Shown piece by piece: positions 27,901 through 42,900 of a stretch of 64,000 nt of DNA (position 1 is its first letter; every line of letters starts with the position of its first letter). The notes beneath the pieces are model-generated. The model saw only the letters and a list, made by a program, of their open reading frames with translations, made no database searches and was not told where the DNA came from. Made by a program: the position numbers and the translations under genes. The DNA is from Hymenolepis diminuta (taxonomy: Eukaryota > Platyhelminthes > Cestoda > Cyclophyllidea > Hymenolepididae): the NCBI GenBank assembly GCA_900708905.1, contig CAADRB010000025.1, positions 2,176,019 to 2,240,018 of the forward strand, written 5' to 3'.

Positions 27901-30900
27901 ATACATAATAAGTAACATTTTTAGGGTGTAGAGTTCAGAACATACATCGGTGCAAGAAGCGGGAGATTTGAAAAATTTCGCGTAGAAAAGGAAACTGAAA
28001 ATAGGGAGTTATTTCTAAGTTATTTATGCTCTAAGATTGGTACAGTCAAACTATCAAGTCATTATTTAAAAAAATCAGAAAAGCAGTGAACATTCTCTAC
28101 GAACCCTCCTTTTGTCTAAGAAGTTGTTTCGACATTTTGATTCCACCAAACCCCGCACAACATACAAAACTTTTGAATATAAATTTACATATTTTAATGT
28201 TTGTATGGAAACCACCTAGATGTAAACGATAAGCCTACTGAATATTAATCGCACTTTCCTATTCAAAATGCGATTGAAAAACCAGACATTTACACATTTG
28301 CATCAAATAAAAATTTCCGTCCCAACAATCTGGAAGAGACAAAGGCAATAATCCCAGAAAAAAGCCTTATTTAGAAATTTATAGGGCTTATTATCTAAAC
28401 AATGACCAGAATATAGGGCAACAACATTTTAAAGCGGTTGAAATAACATTAGGAAAATTGCAATCGGTAAGAGAAGGACAATATCCTTTGAGACTACGCC
28501 TATTTTCTTTCCTTCGCAAAATGACTCTTAGTAACTAACTTACTTGAAACTCCGTTTAACCTTCCACTTCACATTGCACACGCTTAAATTGATAGTTAAG
28601 CTAAAAGCTAAGCATGTAGGAATGTATACGTGACAATGTTGGATAAGTTGAGATTTTCTGAACAACATGCATGTGATTTTCATGGGGTGTTTGAATCAAA
28701 TTTTGGATAATAAATAGGTAGAAGTAAAATCGTTACATTCCATTTTCATCTGCTCCATATGAGGGACAGTTTCAATCACATAAATTCTTTGCTAAAGTTT
28801 AATAAACTTGTTAACATTTCTTCATTTTAGATTGAAATCAATCACTTTTCTCCCTTTTATTCAGATTCAAATTCCACGATTTGTCCCCTTTACTTTGCTA
28901 AACGAGATAATCGGTTTCCAAAACTGAATTCTAGCTCACTGAAAATTCCAGATTCACTTTCTAATCACAAATTATTAGAAATAAACTTGCCATATAATTA
29001 TTTTTAACTTTACTGTATTCTGGTAGAAATAGACTAACCGGCTGTTCTGTCTCACCTGAAAGATGATATGTTTGTTTGCAAACTTAGTGTTTTTTATAAA
29101 CAAATTGCCACCTCCGGGCTGTCTAACTACATGAGTGACTTAATCTATTCTTTCTATATGATCCTGGACCACATTATTTCAGGAACGTGTACACTTTACC
29201 TTCTCTCTATCTCATTTTTTTAGAATTTGAGTCAAACCAGATTCATGACCCCCACTTCAGACTACTTCCTAACTAATTTAGACCGACATGTGGAGGTAAA
29301 TCAGCAGCCATCGATTCTGTGCATTGAAGAATTTTAAAGCCCGCAAAGCTATGCTTCAGAAGTCAGTCTTTCAGTGAAAACGCCATTGGTTGGACTTGGA
29401 TGACAGGGCACGATGAATAAATATATTACATTGCTATAAAACAAAACCATTACCCAAACGTATGAACCCAGCTACCACAAGACAGGAATGAGAAAAAGTC
29501 GGTGGTAGCAATATTGAAATCGGGAAGCTGAAATATTCATCCAGTGGGGAAGTTTAACTCACTAAGTGCATGTTAGATAATAGAGAAAATCGATAAATTG
29601 ATTAAAGGCCAGAGGGATGAGTCATACTCACAACTTTTTGAAGAATGCAGTAAACGGGATAAAAATGAATACTCCAATCACGATAACAGACTACGTCGAT
29701 TTAGTTTGATATTACTACATATATATATATATATATTCCTAACCTCCTTCTGTTCCGATTAAGTAACTTGTCTTATTCCGTTTCAATGCTAAATTAGTTC
29801 AAACAATATCAGTCACCTCTCAAGTGAAAATATAAATAAAGAACTAAAAAATCCAAATTGTAACAGATATTCCTCATTGCTTACCCTCGTTTTGGCAGTA
29901 ATGCTAGCTCCAGCATTGAGTAGAATTTGAACAATATTCACATGTCCAGATCGAGCAGCGGTGTGCATCGGTGTTAAACCATCTCGTGTTCGGGCATCCA
30001 ATTGAGCACCTTTATCGATCAGGAGTTGAGTCATCTCTGCTTTACCCCATTTAGCCGCAAGATGGAGTGGCGTTATACTATCCTGAAATGCGAATAAAAT
30101 ATAAACGGTTTGGCGGTGCTAGTAACGTCTTCATACAAGTCTTCGAAATATCATACTTCGCAGTCCGACAACTATGTTATTATGCAATGAAAGTAGGCAG
30201 AGTTTAAAAGTGGTCGTGGAGGCGAATGCCGGTAGTAAGATTAAAGGACTATTCTGGTGAGCCAATTTTTAACCTTTTTCATAAATTACTGTAATGAAAA
30301 TTTTAATTATCATTTATTTTCAACTAAATTTATTCACTAAATCTTTCTATTTAAATTTGAAATTAGTTGTGCCACTCTCGTTCCAATAAAACAAGCAGTA
30401 TAGTTTTTAATATTGCTTTTCATGCTTTTCATGAGAGTTAGAGAGGACTGACAACTAGTGTTACATGCAATGGATCACCTGAATCAGGGTTTGTTTTCCT
30501 ATTTCTTGCTAATTTAAATCGCTCCAATTTTCTATAATTATTCACATTTCGGTTTGCACTACTCGCTTGAGGATGTTTACCGATTTGCATTCGGAAGTGC
30601 AAATGAGCACTCTCCTTCTTATTACTGACATTTTAGCATTGAGCCATCCAATACCAATTTCTTTAAGCATTCTTTCTCTATATCGTTAAGGGATGTATTG
30701 ATATCATAAAATTCTCAAAAATATTTTGAATTGTTTCTCGAAAAACAATTGGGCAATTTACTCATTTGAGATGACGGATCATTAAATTAGATCAGTAATC
30801 AAAATGATTAACATCATAACAATTAACTGAAAGTAAATACTCTCAAAAAACCAAGGGAGAACATATCTTCAGAAATTTGATTGATACATTAAAATATGTA

Positions 30901-33900
30901 CTCCTAAAATGTATGTCCCTTATAGCGTCATGTGCCACATGCCATTATTTTGTAAAACTTAACTGGTTGGGCTTATGCAATTACGAGCACTTTTAACATA
31001 CTTATTCGAGTTAGATACGAATGAATTCTGTGCGTTGGTGGCTCGTCTGCAAGATTGGAGGTCATGGATTCAGTGCCCATCGGTGCACACCGAGTGAGAG
31101 AAATAATCAACCACACTAATCACTAACCGTTTGGCTAATAAATGGGCTTTTGGAATTCGAGTTTCTCACCAAGGAGGTTTCTTGATGCTCCACTCAAACC
31201 CAAGATGAGGGTAAAAGTTTATTTCATCATGTCATGGTTCACATCATCACACGTCAGTGTTTTGATATGAAAACGAACTTACTTTGGCACAATAATTGAC
31301 ATCAGCTCCGTTGCTGATCAAGAAGCGAGAGACTTTCACATTACCATAGCGAGCTGCGATATGCAAGGGTGTAAAACCACGCTGAATGGAAATTGAAAAA
31401 AAACATTGATATTGATTTTTTAAATTATACACATTATATATAAGCACTCTTATCCTGATTAAAATAACCGAAAATCGATAAATCCGTTAAAGTATAGTCA
31501 TAGCCTAATAATATAGCGAATTATCCGAAGTTTCCGATATTAGAACGCTTTTCGAACTCACATTCTGTCACCTCTCTTATCGACAAGAATTAAGCAGTAC
31601 AGGTAGCATTTATATCAATGAATGTGTATCGACCACTTTATCACTGGTACACTTTCACATCCTCCTTAATTCTTCTTACTATTAATAAATAACCACTTCT
31701 TCGTGTTTTTCAGAAGAAGATCCTTTTCCACGCTTCTGGATTGTTAAGAGCTTCAACATCCATTATCACAAAGCGCAAAACTTTTGCATGATTCTTCATG
31801 CCTATTACAATTACGTCGAACGTTTTTATTTCAAGAATATTCAAACAAGATTTTATTAAACCTCTCCTACCCAAATTTATGGTGGTTTCATATCAGCACG
31901 AGGCAGTAGAGTTAGCCAGGGAAATCTGCCCCAGATCTGCAATTTATATCCGGATATTGTTTATTATTTACAGGAAATTTCAAGTGTCCCCTATACCGTA
32001 TGCATGATTCCTACTTTTATTTGGCCGTAAATATTTCCCTTTTTTGTGCCAAAGGCCATATTTTCCTAATATCTGAGGTATCAAATATTTCGTGATTAAG
32101 TGAAATTAAACTGAATTTTTAGGAAAATTTCTGTTATATCTTCACATATACTTAATAATTTCCCTTTTTAAAAATGTTTTCATTGAATAACTAAAGTCAT
32201 TGGAATGTCTGATTCATTAGATATTATCTAACTTAAAAGTGGTAGATGCCGGCAGTATATCGATACTCTTAAAAATATAATGTTCCACTATTTAGAGCAC
32301 TGTAATATTTTGCTTCTTGAACTGAATTGGATATTTTGAAGTTATCTGTTTAGGTTACCATTTGAGTGAACTTAAGTAAGCTCTAACATTTTTGAAACGT
32401 CTTTGTCCTTCTTATCTACCTTCGAAGATACGAATGGATCAAAATGATACCCCCGACCATTCCATTAAACCAATTATTTAGCGAGGTCCGAACATCGTGA
32501 ACAGACCGCGATTTGGAAGCAGACCATGGAAAATAAGATAATTTTGGACTTCAAAAATGCTTTTTATCCTTTCTGTGAAAATGAACTATTCAATGCCTTT
32601 ATCCCTTACGCGAATACCCGGTTATTTCATATTTTCAATTGGATACAATTTGTAAGAATTTAAGCGCTTCGCAAATTGTAATAATGATAAACGGAAGCAG
32701 AATCAGTTTCATTTATCTTGTAAGACGGAAACCACTCTTCTCAGAGAGTGATGAAGACAGAAAAGTAACAAAATTTTACACATGTTTTCGCAGTAGATTA
32801 AGGTTTCACTGACTCAACCAGGCTAAAATGTCTCAATCAAAGACAGGATAAGGAAACTAGTACTAAGAATACATTTTTTAGGGATTATTTGTCCTTCTAA
32901 ATTTCACTTTCTAAATTTTTCGTTAAACGTGCCTAATCGTGTGAAATCTCGAATTTTCTCTCCCATCTGAAGGAACTGGAAGCATAATGAAGCCCTAATT
33001 AAATATCACTTAATTACGCGTTATAAAACAGAGCTTTACTTTGCCCCAAATGCTTGGAACAGAATAGTTTGGGAATAATGGTCAAGCTACATCAAGCAAG
33101 AAGAAAAACGCTTAGACAGAAGGCTAATCAATTGTTGTTTCCATTGTCTAGTAACATTTTGATAGCGTTATTTGAGTCTAAAGTCAGATTCGATTATGCT
33201 GTTCTAGAAGATAGAAGTAAAGGGAATGATTCTGTATCGCATCTCACTTCCCCAAAACGTGGCAAATTTTCCCAGAAAAGTGCCACGTGCTGCGGATAGC
33301 TGCAGTTTTTTGGATGATAAATTAATAAACTTCGGCCGTTAATCAAGTCTTTGGGTATAAACAACTATAAATAATCACTATTATTTTTTATAAAAAATGC
33401 TAAAATGACCCGACTGAATTTGGAACGGCAAGCCCACCGTTGAATATTCTCCATCTACGTTGCCAATGGCTTATCCTTCGTTCATCAAATTGATTATCGA
33501 TTTTTTTGTATTATTTAGCCCCCATATATTAAACTTAGATAAAATGAGACGACACAATCTTCATTTACATATAATCAAATAATCTCATCACAGTTTGTCT
33601 GCTTCCTTTCCCGCTCTGATAAACTGAGAGAAGCGAATGCTTCCTACGATTTCTTGATATAATCGTTATGACACCTTAGCCGCAGTCACCTTTTTAGGAT
33701 AAAAAAGTCTTTATAATAACTCTAGTTGAAACAAGTAATCTTCAGAAAAATAATAATTTTTCGTTTGGAACTTTCTTCAGAGACTCTCAGACTTCTTGGC
33801 AATTCAGTTCTAATTATTTGTAACCTTTCTTCGAAAGATGGCTCCTACTTTTATGGAAAGTAAGGCTTACACTTAAAAACTATAAATGATTCCCCTCATT

Positions 33901-36900
33901 AGAATATTCAGAATTCACAAAAACAGATACAATCCTGTGCACAAATGCGAGATTTTGTGTGGCTATGCCCACAAACCAATCGAAAGTCGCCTTCCATTGA
34001 TTCTTCAACATGGAAAAAGTAACAACTGACTTGCGTGTTTTCCCTCCTTTTGCTTGCACCTTCATTCGTGGATTTTTGTCTTAGGAACTCTCAAAAGTAC
34101 ACCTGAAATTAAATCACAAAAATGATTCAGGTACATGAACCTGTAGGAACTTGAAACTCTTGAGATTTGAACTCTTGAATGGGCATGCATTATTGCAGAT
34201 TTATTGCTTTTAGCTCAACCTGAAAATTATAAACTAAGCAATCAGATTCTAAAGCGAGGTATAAAAGCGACAAGAATTTCATCCACACTGCTCCTTTTTC
34301 ATTGTTTAAAATACAGGTAATTGGTAGAAAAGAGAAGGGTGGTTAGGATATCTCTTTTCAAAAGTTATTACAATCCTAAACTATGCAAGACCAATCATTT
34401 TTGGCAACAGAAGAAATATTATAAATAAATCAACTCTGAACGGTAGGAAACGAAGTGAAAATCTACACGCTCTTTTTTTCTAATTCCCTTCTACTCCCAG
34501 TAGAAGGACGATCTCCAGATTTGATGTTTGAAATATGTGTCAAGTCATCAGCACGCTAAACATTTCAGAAAACAGTTTTCGATTGCAAAATGGTAAAGAA
34601 TTAATACAAAAGAATAAGCCCGAAAAGATTCAGGGACTGTCGAGAACCGCCATTCATACAAAACTCAAGGCAAAAGTTCCATAACAGAGGCCCAGTGGTT
34701 CAAGAAACTACAGGCGAATGCTTTTGCAAGATTTAGATTTAAAATGTAGCCTCTTTTTTGGCTTTTTTTTATATGGTAACCAATTAATAATTAAACTACT
34801 TGATTTTTTTTCCAAAGTAGGGGAGTCACCTCTCAACAACCAATTATTAACAGAGTAAGCTATACGTTATAACGCTAGGTATACTCACTGCTGAGACGTG
34901 GTTCACATTTACGTCATTGTTTGAAAGTAGAAGCGAAACTGCGTGAACATCATCTTTCTTGGCTGCGACGTGGAGTGCTGGAAGTCGACCTTTGCCACCC
35001 GAATCTCGTTCCAGAAGCAGCGATACAACTCCATCATGACAAAGTTGAAGTGCAACCGCCAACGGCGTGAAACCATCCTGTAAAATATGACAAGTTAAAA
35101 ACTTGCTCCTCATTGTGATGAAAGATAACATTATTATCGACTTTTTCCGCCCATGCAGTTGGTTATTTTTACCACATTTTGTAACCTCTCGTATCAATAG
35201 TTTTGGATTACGTGATCGATAAAATCTCAAGCTCACTAGAATTTAAATTTTTAAAATATGTCAGCCTAAATCGAGTATGTATTGAATTTTGGTCAGGTAG
35301 ATGGAATGATTTCAACTGATTTATCTCGGAGCTGGTAAGGTGCACTCATATTTATGCTCGCGCTTAAACCTCACTTTTCTATCAATTTTATACCTCTTGC
35401 ATTCGCCTATTTCTACAATTTGAAATTCAATGTAGATTATCTATCGATTTTAACTTCGGCTAATGAGAATTAGCAAGTTTGCACTATTAAGGACGGTTTT
35501 CATTGAATATCGAAGGTGTTAACTAGGTTAATTTTGATCGAATTTTCTCGATGCTGGTTAGCTGTACTGGCTGATATAGTAGTGCGATGCTATATGGGGT
35601 ATGCGTTTTTTATTTCACATTCTTCAACGCGAGCTCGAAGGTTTTACTCTGACTGTGTAGCTCATTAACCATAATAGGTACCTGGGTGTGACAACCAGAG
35701 GCGCTGCGTGTTTGAATATGACTTTTGACTTGTACGTGCTGTAGAGAGATGAAATTTAGATTTGAATGAAGCGCGATTTGTCAGGCTAAGTGATATATGC
35801 ACTTAATCAAGATTTAGTTGACGAAAAATTAATTCCCTATTATAATTCAGTGTAAGACTTAAGTGATAAATTTTTACCCAAAGATAATGATCTTACGTCA
35901 GTTGCCAAGGCTTGATCGGCTCCGTTATTTAGAAGGTACTCCACAATATTTAAATGGTTTTCTTGAGCGGCCATGTAGAGCGGTGTGAAACCATTCTAAA
36001 ATTGTAAAATGAACACTTTAAAAGCGTTTGAAAAACTGATTTTTGAAATTGGTGAGTCTTTGAACATTCGGTACGAGTGGTTCATCATATTAAAATTAAC
36101 CGACGAAGGATAAAAAAGAAGGGTACAAAAAGTGATCAGTTTTTTGAGGAGGAGTAGGTTTTGATTAGAAGAAATGATACATACATTAGTACCTACGCAC
36201 CACAACTCATACTTCTGATCTAGCTATCAACTGCCCGTCAATGGACAAAGAAAACGAAATCAGTCAGCAGCCCTTTGGAACTTCTTTTCGCCTGTGCATC
36301 ACAATACAGATTACCTTTCCTTAGTACTGACGCCTCGATCGTTCCTCCCAATTACTCCTTCTAATTCTTCACCCTTTTCCATCCCATTCATACCCAATTT
36401 TCCTATAAACCTGTGGTTCTACTTAACCCCCGGTTTTCTTACTCAGTAATGGCTGTTGCTTCCTATTAGTCTTAGGAATATCAGTAGTTCTGTGAGGGGG
36501 CATAAAGCCTAACTTGGTCTGGCTTCTAAAGTAGCTCTAATGTAAATTAGAGCCATTTAATACCTTCATATATTTTCACTAAGATAACTTGTTGATAATT
36601 ATCAGTTCTAAAAGTAACATTTAAAATTTACTCGACTGACTTTTCTGTTCCCGTCTATCTGCTAGTGATTGTTAAAAGATAAAAATGAGTCCAGACGGCA
36701 TTGCGAGTTGAATGGTAAGTTATGAATATCAAGACGTGAAATTATTTGGAATCGCAGGCGGCGGTTTCCGAACTTTAAAATTTGGTACTTTTGAAAATAA
36801 AGTTTCCCGCTATCTGGTTCTAGGTGTAATTCTATAGTTAAAACTGCAAACGAAACTGTGCTTTGCCCTGACTAATAATAGTAATTGATTCTTACAACTA

Positions 36901-39900
36901 ATTAATAAACAAAAAATTCATTAATGAAAACTATCAGCGAAATTATACCAAAAGATGTTGGACAAGAAGCTAAATCCACTGTGCTATTGATAGATCAAAG
37001 ATGCGAGAGGAGTATGCAACATAACGGAAAGTTCTCCACTGATTAGAGTAAAAGTAGTTCTAAAGTGCTCGAAAGAACACCGAAACCCTCGAAAAATCTA
37101 GTCATCTTCAAAGGATAAGTCATAAAATCGATTTGAGTAGCTATCGATTTTCATTCATTGGTCCCATCATTTTTGTTTTAAATAGGTTTCTAAGGGATAT
37201 TGCATATAGATTTAATTAACTTCCTTTAGGAACACGTGAAATTAAGACATCCTTATAACTATTATGGTTTTTTTCACGATCTACAAACTGACCTACAACA
37301 AAAATAAATATATATCAAATTATATTTTTATTATGACGAAGATTAATGAAGGATTCTTCAAGCGTATTGTGTGAAATATAGAAAAGACGTTACCTTCAGA
37401 TACTTAAAAATCTACTCAAAAAGGGTGCAAAATTTTCATTTAGTTAAAAAAAACAAATAATGAAAGTTAATGTACAGAATTCTTAAAGAAGACTTGCAAA
37501 ATTACATTGTAGTGGATGTATCGAGCGAAAGATTCCCATAGATACTCGTACTCCGTTATTGGAATTCAACAAGCAATCGCACTCAATCATGTTTGATAGA
37601 AAGTCTATCATAAAGATAACTGATTAAGTACCCATAAATATGAAGATGACAATAACTATGGTATCCGACTCTCAGCGTCGGACCATATGATAAACTCCCT
37701 TTGATAAAAGGTGACTTGTCCTCAAATGTGACTATTGTGTTCATCTAATCTGTTGTAACTAAAATGATATAAAAATATATGAGCTAGAAGAGGCGTATTT
37801 TTTCTGAAGTCTCTGTATACCAATATAGGATTTCCCTTCCTTTCAGACGAATTGGAACTAATCTGAACGATAACGAAAATACAACGAAGTGCTAATTATC
37901 GTTCTTGAAAATCGACACCCAATAGTACAAATGTTCCCTTCCCTTTGCTCTTAAAACTCTAACCGGACTTATCTTCTTAAATATCTCAAGCCAGACCAAT
38001 CTTAAGGACAAACTCCAGATTCTGAGAGGATTGTAATCCTCAATTTTCATTTACTTCTCCCTTCTGTCATTTTTATGCCGAAAATCAAATATGCAAAACG
38101 TTTCTTTTATCAAAACGATTGAATAAAAGTTATTTGTTTCTAATGTCAAGAGGAAGTATCCATTGTATGAGCACAGATTTGTTCACTTTAAACGGAGCAT
38201 GTCGATTAACATCTACATGACATACAATTAATTGCTGTCAATTCAAAACGTTATCAAAATCATAAAACCTGTAGGCACATTTTTATACTAGAGCATCAAG
38301 CGAAGCGGTTAACGTGTTCGTGAGTGGAACGGTCATCCGTTGTTATATGGGGTGGTAGAATTCCAGTTTCTCACCAGGGAGGCCCAATGATGTCATTCCT
38401 CTTATCCAAGCTCTATGTTAGAAGACGCTTCCAAAAATGGGCGTAGAAGTTATATCCGACTTAGTGTTAACTGGAATTAGGTAGGATCATGGTGAGCTAG
38501 TTGTAAACCGGGTAAATTGAGAGGGGGTTGCAGATTATAAAAAATGCAGCAAAACGCGCTTATATTGATTTAGAAAAATTTGAAAAAGAATTTCGCATAA
38601 CAAACCTGTGATCTGGCATTGATATCAGCTTTGCGTTCAACAAGGAGTTTGATAATCTCAAATCGTCCAGCAAGACTTGCAATGTGGAGCGCTGTGTTGC
38701 CTCTATTTGTCTTAGCATCAATAGACGCATGGTGGTCGAGCAGTAGTCGAACTATTGGAAGATGGCCTTCTTTGGAGGCTAGATGAAGAGCGTTCAGCCC
38801 ATTCTAAAGACAAGAATAAGCATAAGAGTTGAGTACTTAACTAGGAGAATCAGTTCAACGTATGATCAATTCATTTCTTGACGATAATATTCTGGGATAT
38901 GTAGTCTCAAATCTATTTGGTTTAATTTAAACTGTATGCAAACATTCTAGAAGGAATCAATTCATTTTTTCCAAAACAAATTTCACAATACTAATAATAA
39001 GAGTTGAGTTACTTATTTCCAACTTTTAGAAGAGCTGCTCACTTCTACCATTCCCATATTCCAATAGTAAATTAAACATTATTATAAGCAACAAATGTGA
39101 TTCTTTACTAATCTAAGCACAGTATTTACTTAGGAATTAATTTACTGGGTTAAAAAGCAAATCGAATGACTTAGTCTCTCCTCTTTTAGTAACTAATGGA
39201 AGAAGTTGAAATTCAAGAGGGTATTAGAGTTCCCGTCGAGTGAAATCTGCCCTTTGGTCTTTGCTAAGATCATGTATGATCAACCTGCTTCCTCAATAGA
39301 AAATGACTTGACTCGTAATTAAACAACCCGTCGATAAGCACCACACATTGTGGATAAGAATCTGATCGGTAAAGCAAGGGTCGAATTAAGAACTTTGAAT
39401 TTCGGAACATGAAGCAGTGAATTGTCCATTAAGTGAATATTCTATAAATCGAATCTGAAAAATCAAATGAGGCACTTCTTTTGACCCTCTCTTTTTGATA
39501 TTTTTTCCATACCCGATTTCAGTTGCTTTCCCGTTATGAAAAATTGTGAAATGCATATACTAATTGAAGAGTAGAATGTCAAAAGTAGGTTTCAAAATGA
39601 TCATCTTAGAATGCTACAGAAAGCAGTATCGTCATCATAACGGAAGGTTCACTCTTTGACTCAAAAATTATCTTTCCTTTAATAATACGATAGAGACATT
39701 GAGAAAATATCCCCAATTTTCAAAATCATTTTCCAACTAAAAGTTCGTCAGAAAAACACAACAGGATTTTTAATTTGTATCTTGAGTTGTACTTAGGGAT
39801 TCCCCAGCAATTTCCTAAATCTTTATACTTTCCGCTCCATTATGGTAGCTGTGGACTTGTTTTCTTGGCTATTTTTCTGTCCATCTAAGAATGTACATCT

Positions 39901-42900
39901 TCAATGATACATAAACGTCTTTGCGTTTGAAGAACCGGTTTCAGACCATCATGTTATTCCCAATCACTTGATCATCAAGACGTCTAGAGGTATTTTTATG
40001 GGCTACCTCTCAATTTTACTGTATTTAGCAGAACAACTTCTCACTATTTACCAATATCATTCAGACTGCTCCCAAATTCGCAGATTGATGTAGATATTAT
40101 AGCTAAATTGTTGTTTCAGTTATTTTTAGAAAAGTTCTGAGAAATATGGTCACTTCAAGAAAAAATGTCTAAACTACGCTTTTTGATATCAATCACACTA
40201 AAAGGCATGAGACAATGATTTAAAATAAATTGTTTATTATATAAACGTTATAAAATATCAAGTATTTTGATGCCTTGGCCCATTTTAAATCGTAACTATT
40301 TAAAAATATTTCAACACCTAAAAATCGCCTAATTTTCTTCTGAAACTCTTTCGAGAAATCATTGAGTCCGTGACTTTGTTCGTGTAATTTTCATTTTTAT
40401 CGTAATGAGGCTGGAATCAAGGACACCAATAATAATAGCGACAATTCCCAAACCCATTTAGGAAAGAGTTTCCAGCACTCATCCTAGGTAGAGAGACTGA
40501 ATCATGGAGCCTCTCTGATAAAAATCGCAAATTCCGTCTCCTTATTAGCAACCAGTGCGGTTAACCATTGCGCCACTGGACTCTTGGCTTTATTAAAAGA
40601 CAATCCCCTACTGATGTTCGTTTGCCAGTATTGGTGATTTTAGCAAAACTCAAACTGGTTAATGTGCAGGAGAATGGTGAAAAGTTATTTCCTAAGCCAG
40701 ATAACTGATATCCCTCTAAAACTGGCCAATTTTCTCTAACTTAGCGCTAAGTTCGCTCAAACTAAGGGTCCAAGCATAAAACATATCATTTGCTACTCCA
40801 CTCTGGCAATTATCTCATTTTCGGGCTATAGCTTACAAACAAATTAACTTTTAAAGTCCCTCAGTTTATAATAAACGCTTTAACTCAATCGAATAAATCT
40901 CAACTTCTAAGAGAACAAATGAAAAGGATTTTTAATTCCAAGGTGAAGGGCAAGCGAAGGATAGACCGTATGGTTGACGACTCTGCAATTAAATTTTGAT
41001 ATTTTCTATGGCAAAGCATGTTGATTCGTTATTTGGGTTCTTATCTAACACCTCCAACTACCTAGACGTGATAAAAAAATTTACAGAACTTTATGGAATA
41101 TACGTTTATCCGGTTGCTTCAAATGAAATTTAAACTCGATCGCTATGTTAGTTTTCAACTTACTAAATCCTCCTAAGCGTTTCGATTTTTCCCAATTCTT
41201 GAATGGATGCTTTCTGTGCAGGGCTAAGTTGGCACAAACGCCATCGACCAATAATTTGCAGGTGGCTGAATTCCGCCAATTTATTTCACTCATTTTTTTC
41301 CCAAGAAACAAAGAATTTACTATGTTGCTTATTCTTTTCATTGAAATATTGTCTATTTTTAAGAAAATGAACAAGCAACGTAGCAATAAACACAGTTTGT
41401 TGGAAATAATGAAAAGGATAAATAACCAACTTTGGATTACGGTATATGTCATTTAAATATTCACTGAATATTTACACCACTGTCATGATAACTGACTGTC
41501 AAACTCTACCAATGAGTCGAAATCGATGATTCAGTAAGATCTACCAGTTTTTTGAGTAATAAATGCTGTTGCGCCTATAAGAGTAGGTGACATAACTATC
41601 AGATTTCTAAGCTACATTTCTCATGGTTCTCATTAGATTAATGAAAGAACATTTGCAAACTGTAACGCAGCTGATTGATACAAAGAGGAAAATTTGTTTA
41701 GGAGTTATAATAGTTGGGGAGTTATAAAGGTATCTGAAAACTGCTCTAAAGATTTGAGAAGGCACCAGACAAGGATGAATACAATTTTTCTAAAATTAAA
41801 GCAATAGCCAGTAGAATCCACTTCAATGTCTCAATATTGACAATTTAAGGTTCTCTCCGTTACTGGAAGAATACAAGTTTTACTAATGCTATTTGTCAAG
41901 TAAATATAATTATCATGTTCCTAAATGTCTCGAGGTTAAAGATTATCGAATCCCACCCGATGGTTATGTGATCTCAGGGTTCCCGTGACGTTATCAATAT
42001 GCATCTTTTGCATTTGTGAGGCATTGGTAAATCATGGGGCTATTTTTTGTTAAAACTGACACATTTTCAGCATTTAAGATAGCTTCACTTCAAAATTTGG
42101 CTCTATCGAAGAATTTTGGGTTTCTGAATTTTAGAATAAATCATTTCGCCTTCTTGCTTACCTTATTATTTAGCACAATTTGTATTGAAGCATATAAAAT
42201 AAAATTTTTGAAATTTATATTTATATTTGACATGTAACCTTTAGCACCTACTTCATCTCCTTCATAAAAGAATACTTTGAACTCAAGATATCCAAGGTTT
42301 CTAACCAAGGCCATATATTCAGATTATACGTGAGTTTTGTATAGTTGAAAATATTTTCCATGATATTCTGGTAATCGTAAATTGTTTACTGCAATTTGCA
42401 TTATTTTAAATTAATTGCAAAGAAATAAAACTGCTTACCGAGCTAACGGCATTGATATCCACATTCGAATTGAGGTATTCTGTTATTTTCTGAATATTTC
42501 CAGATCTTGCTGCACGTAGAAAGCTCTGATTCGTTTCGGCCTGTTTATGCGATCGTTTTAATCCACCGCGATGCATTCGGATGGGGAAATTCCATGTTCG
42601 TCGGGATAGGTGTTGATCAATTTCACAAGTAGTTGCGAGAGTAACCAAGGGAATGGAGATATTGTCGTCATCATTATCGATTGCATTCGTGCCAGGAGAG
42701 GTACGAGGAGGAAGAGTAAAACAACGTCGGTTAGCATTTTGTTGAATACGATTTAACAAATCCTCTCTACCCCATTGTCTAAACGTCTTTCTCGTAGGGA
42801 AACAAGCTGTAAGGGAGGCACTTCTTTTGTGCTTCTTTTTTTCATTACCTCGCGGCAAGGTTGCTGCGGGGTTGTTTAGGTTTATCATATTTAGGGGTTA

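Larger units (their letters stand above)
26953..29884 (-). other. Ankyrin intron, repeat 9 to 10
   Basis: 2.9 kb with the (AT)n run and a short repeat at 29.6 kb; no gene. Confidence 0.75.

Noticed and set aside
41081..41456. Overlapping 123- and 103-codon frames on opposite strands
   Set aside because: Mirror-image low-complexity translations of AT-rich intron DNA; no motif on either strand.
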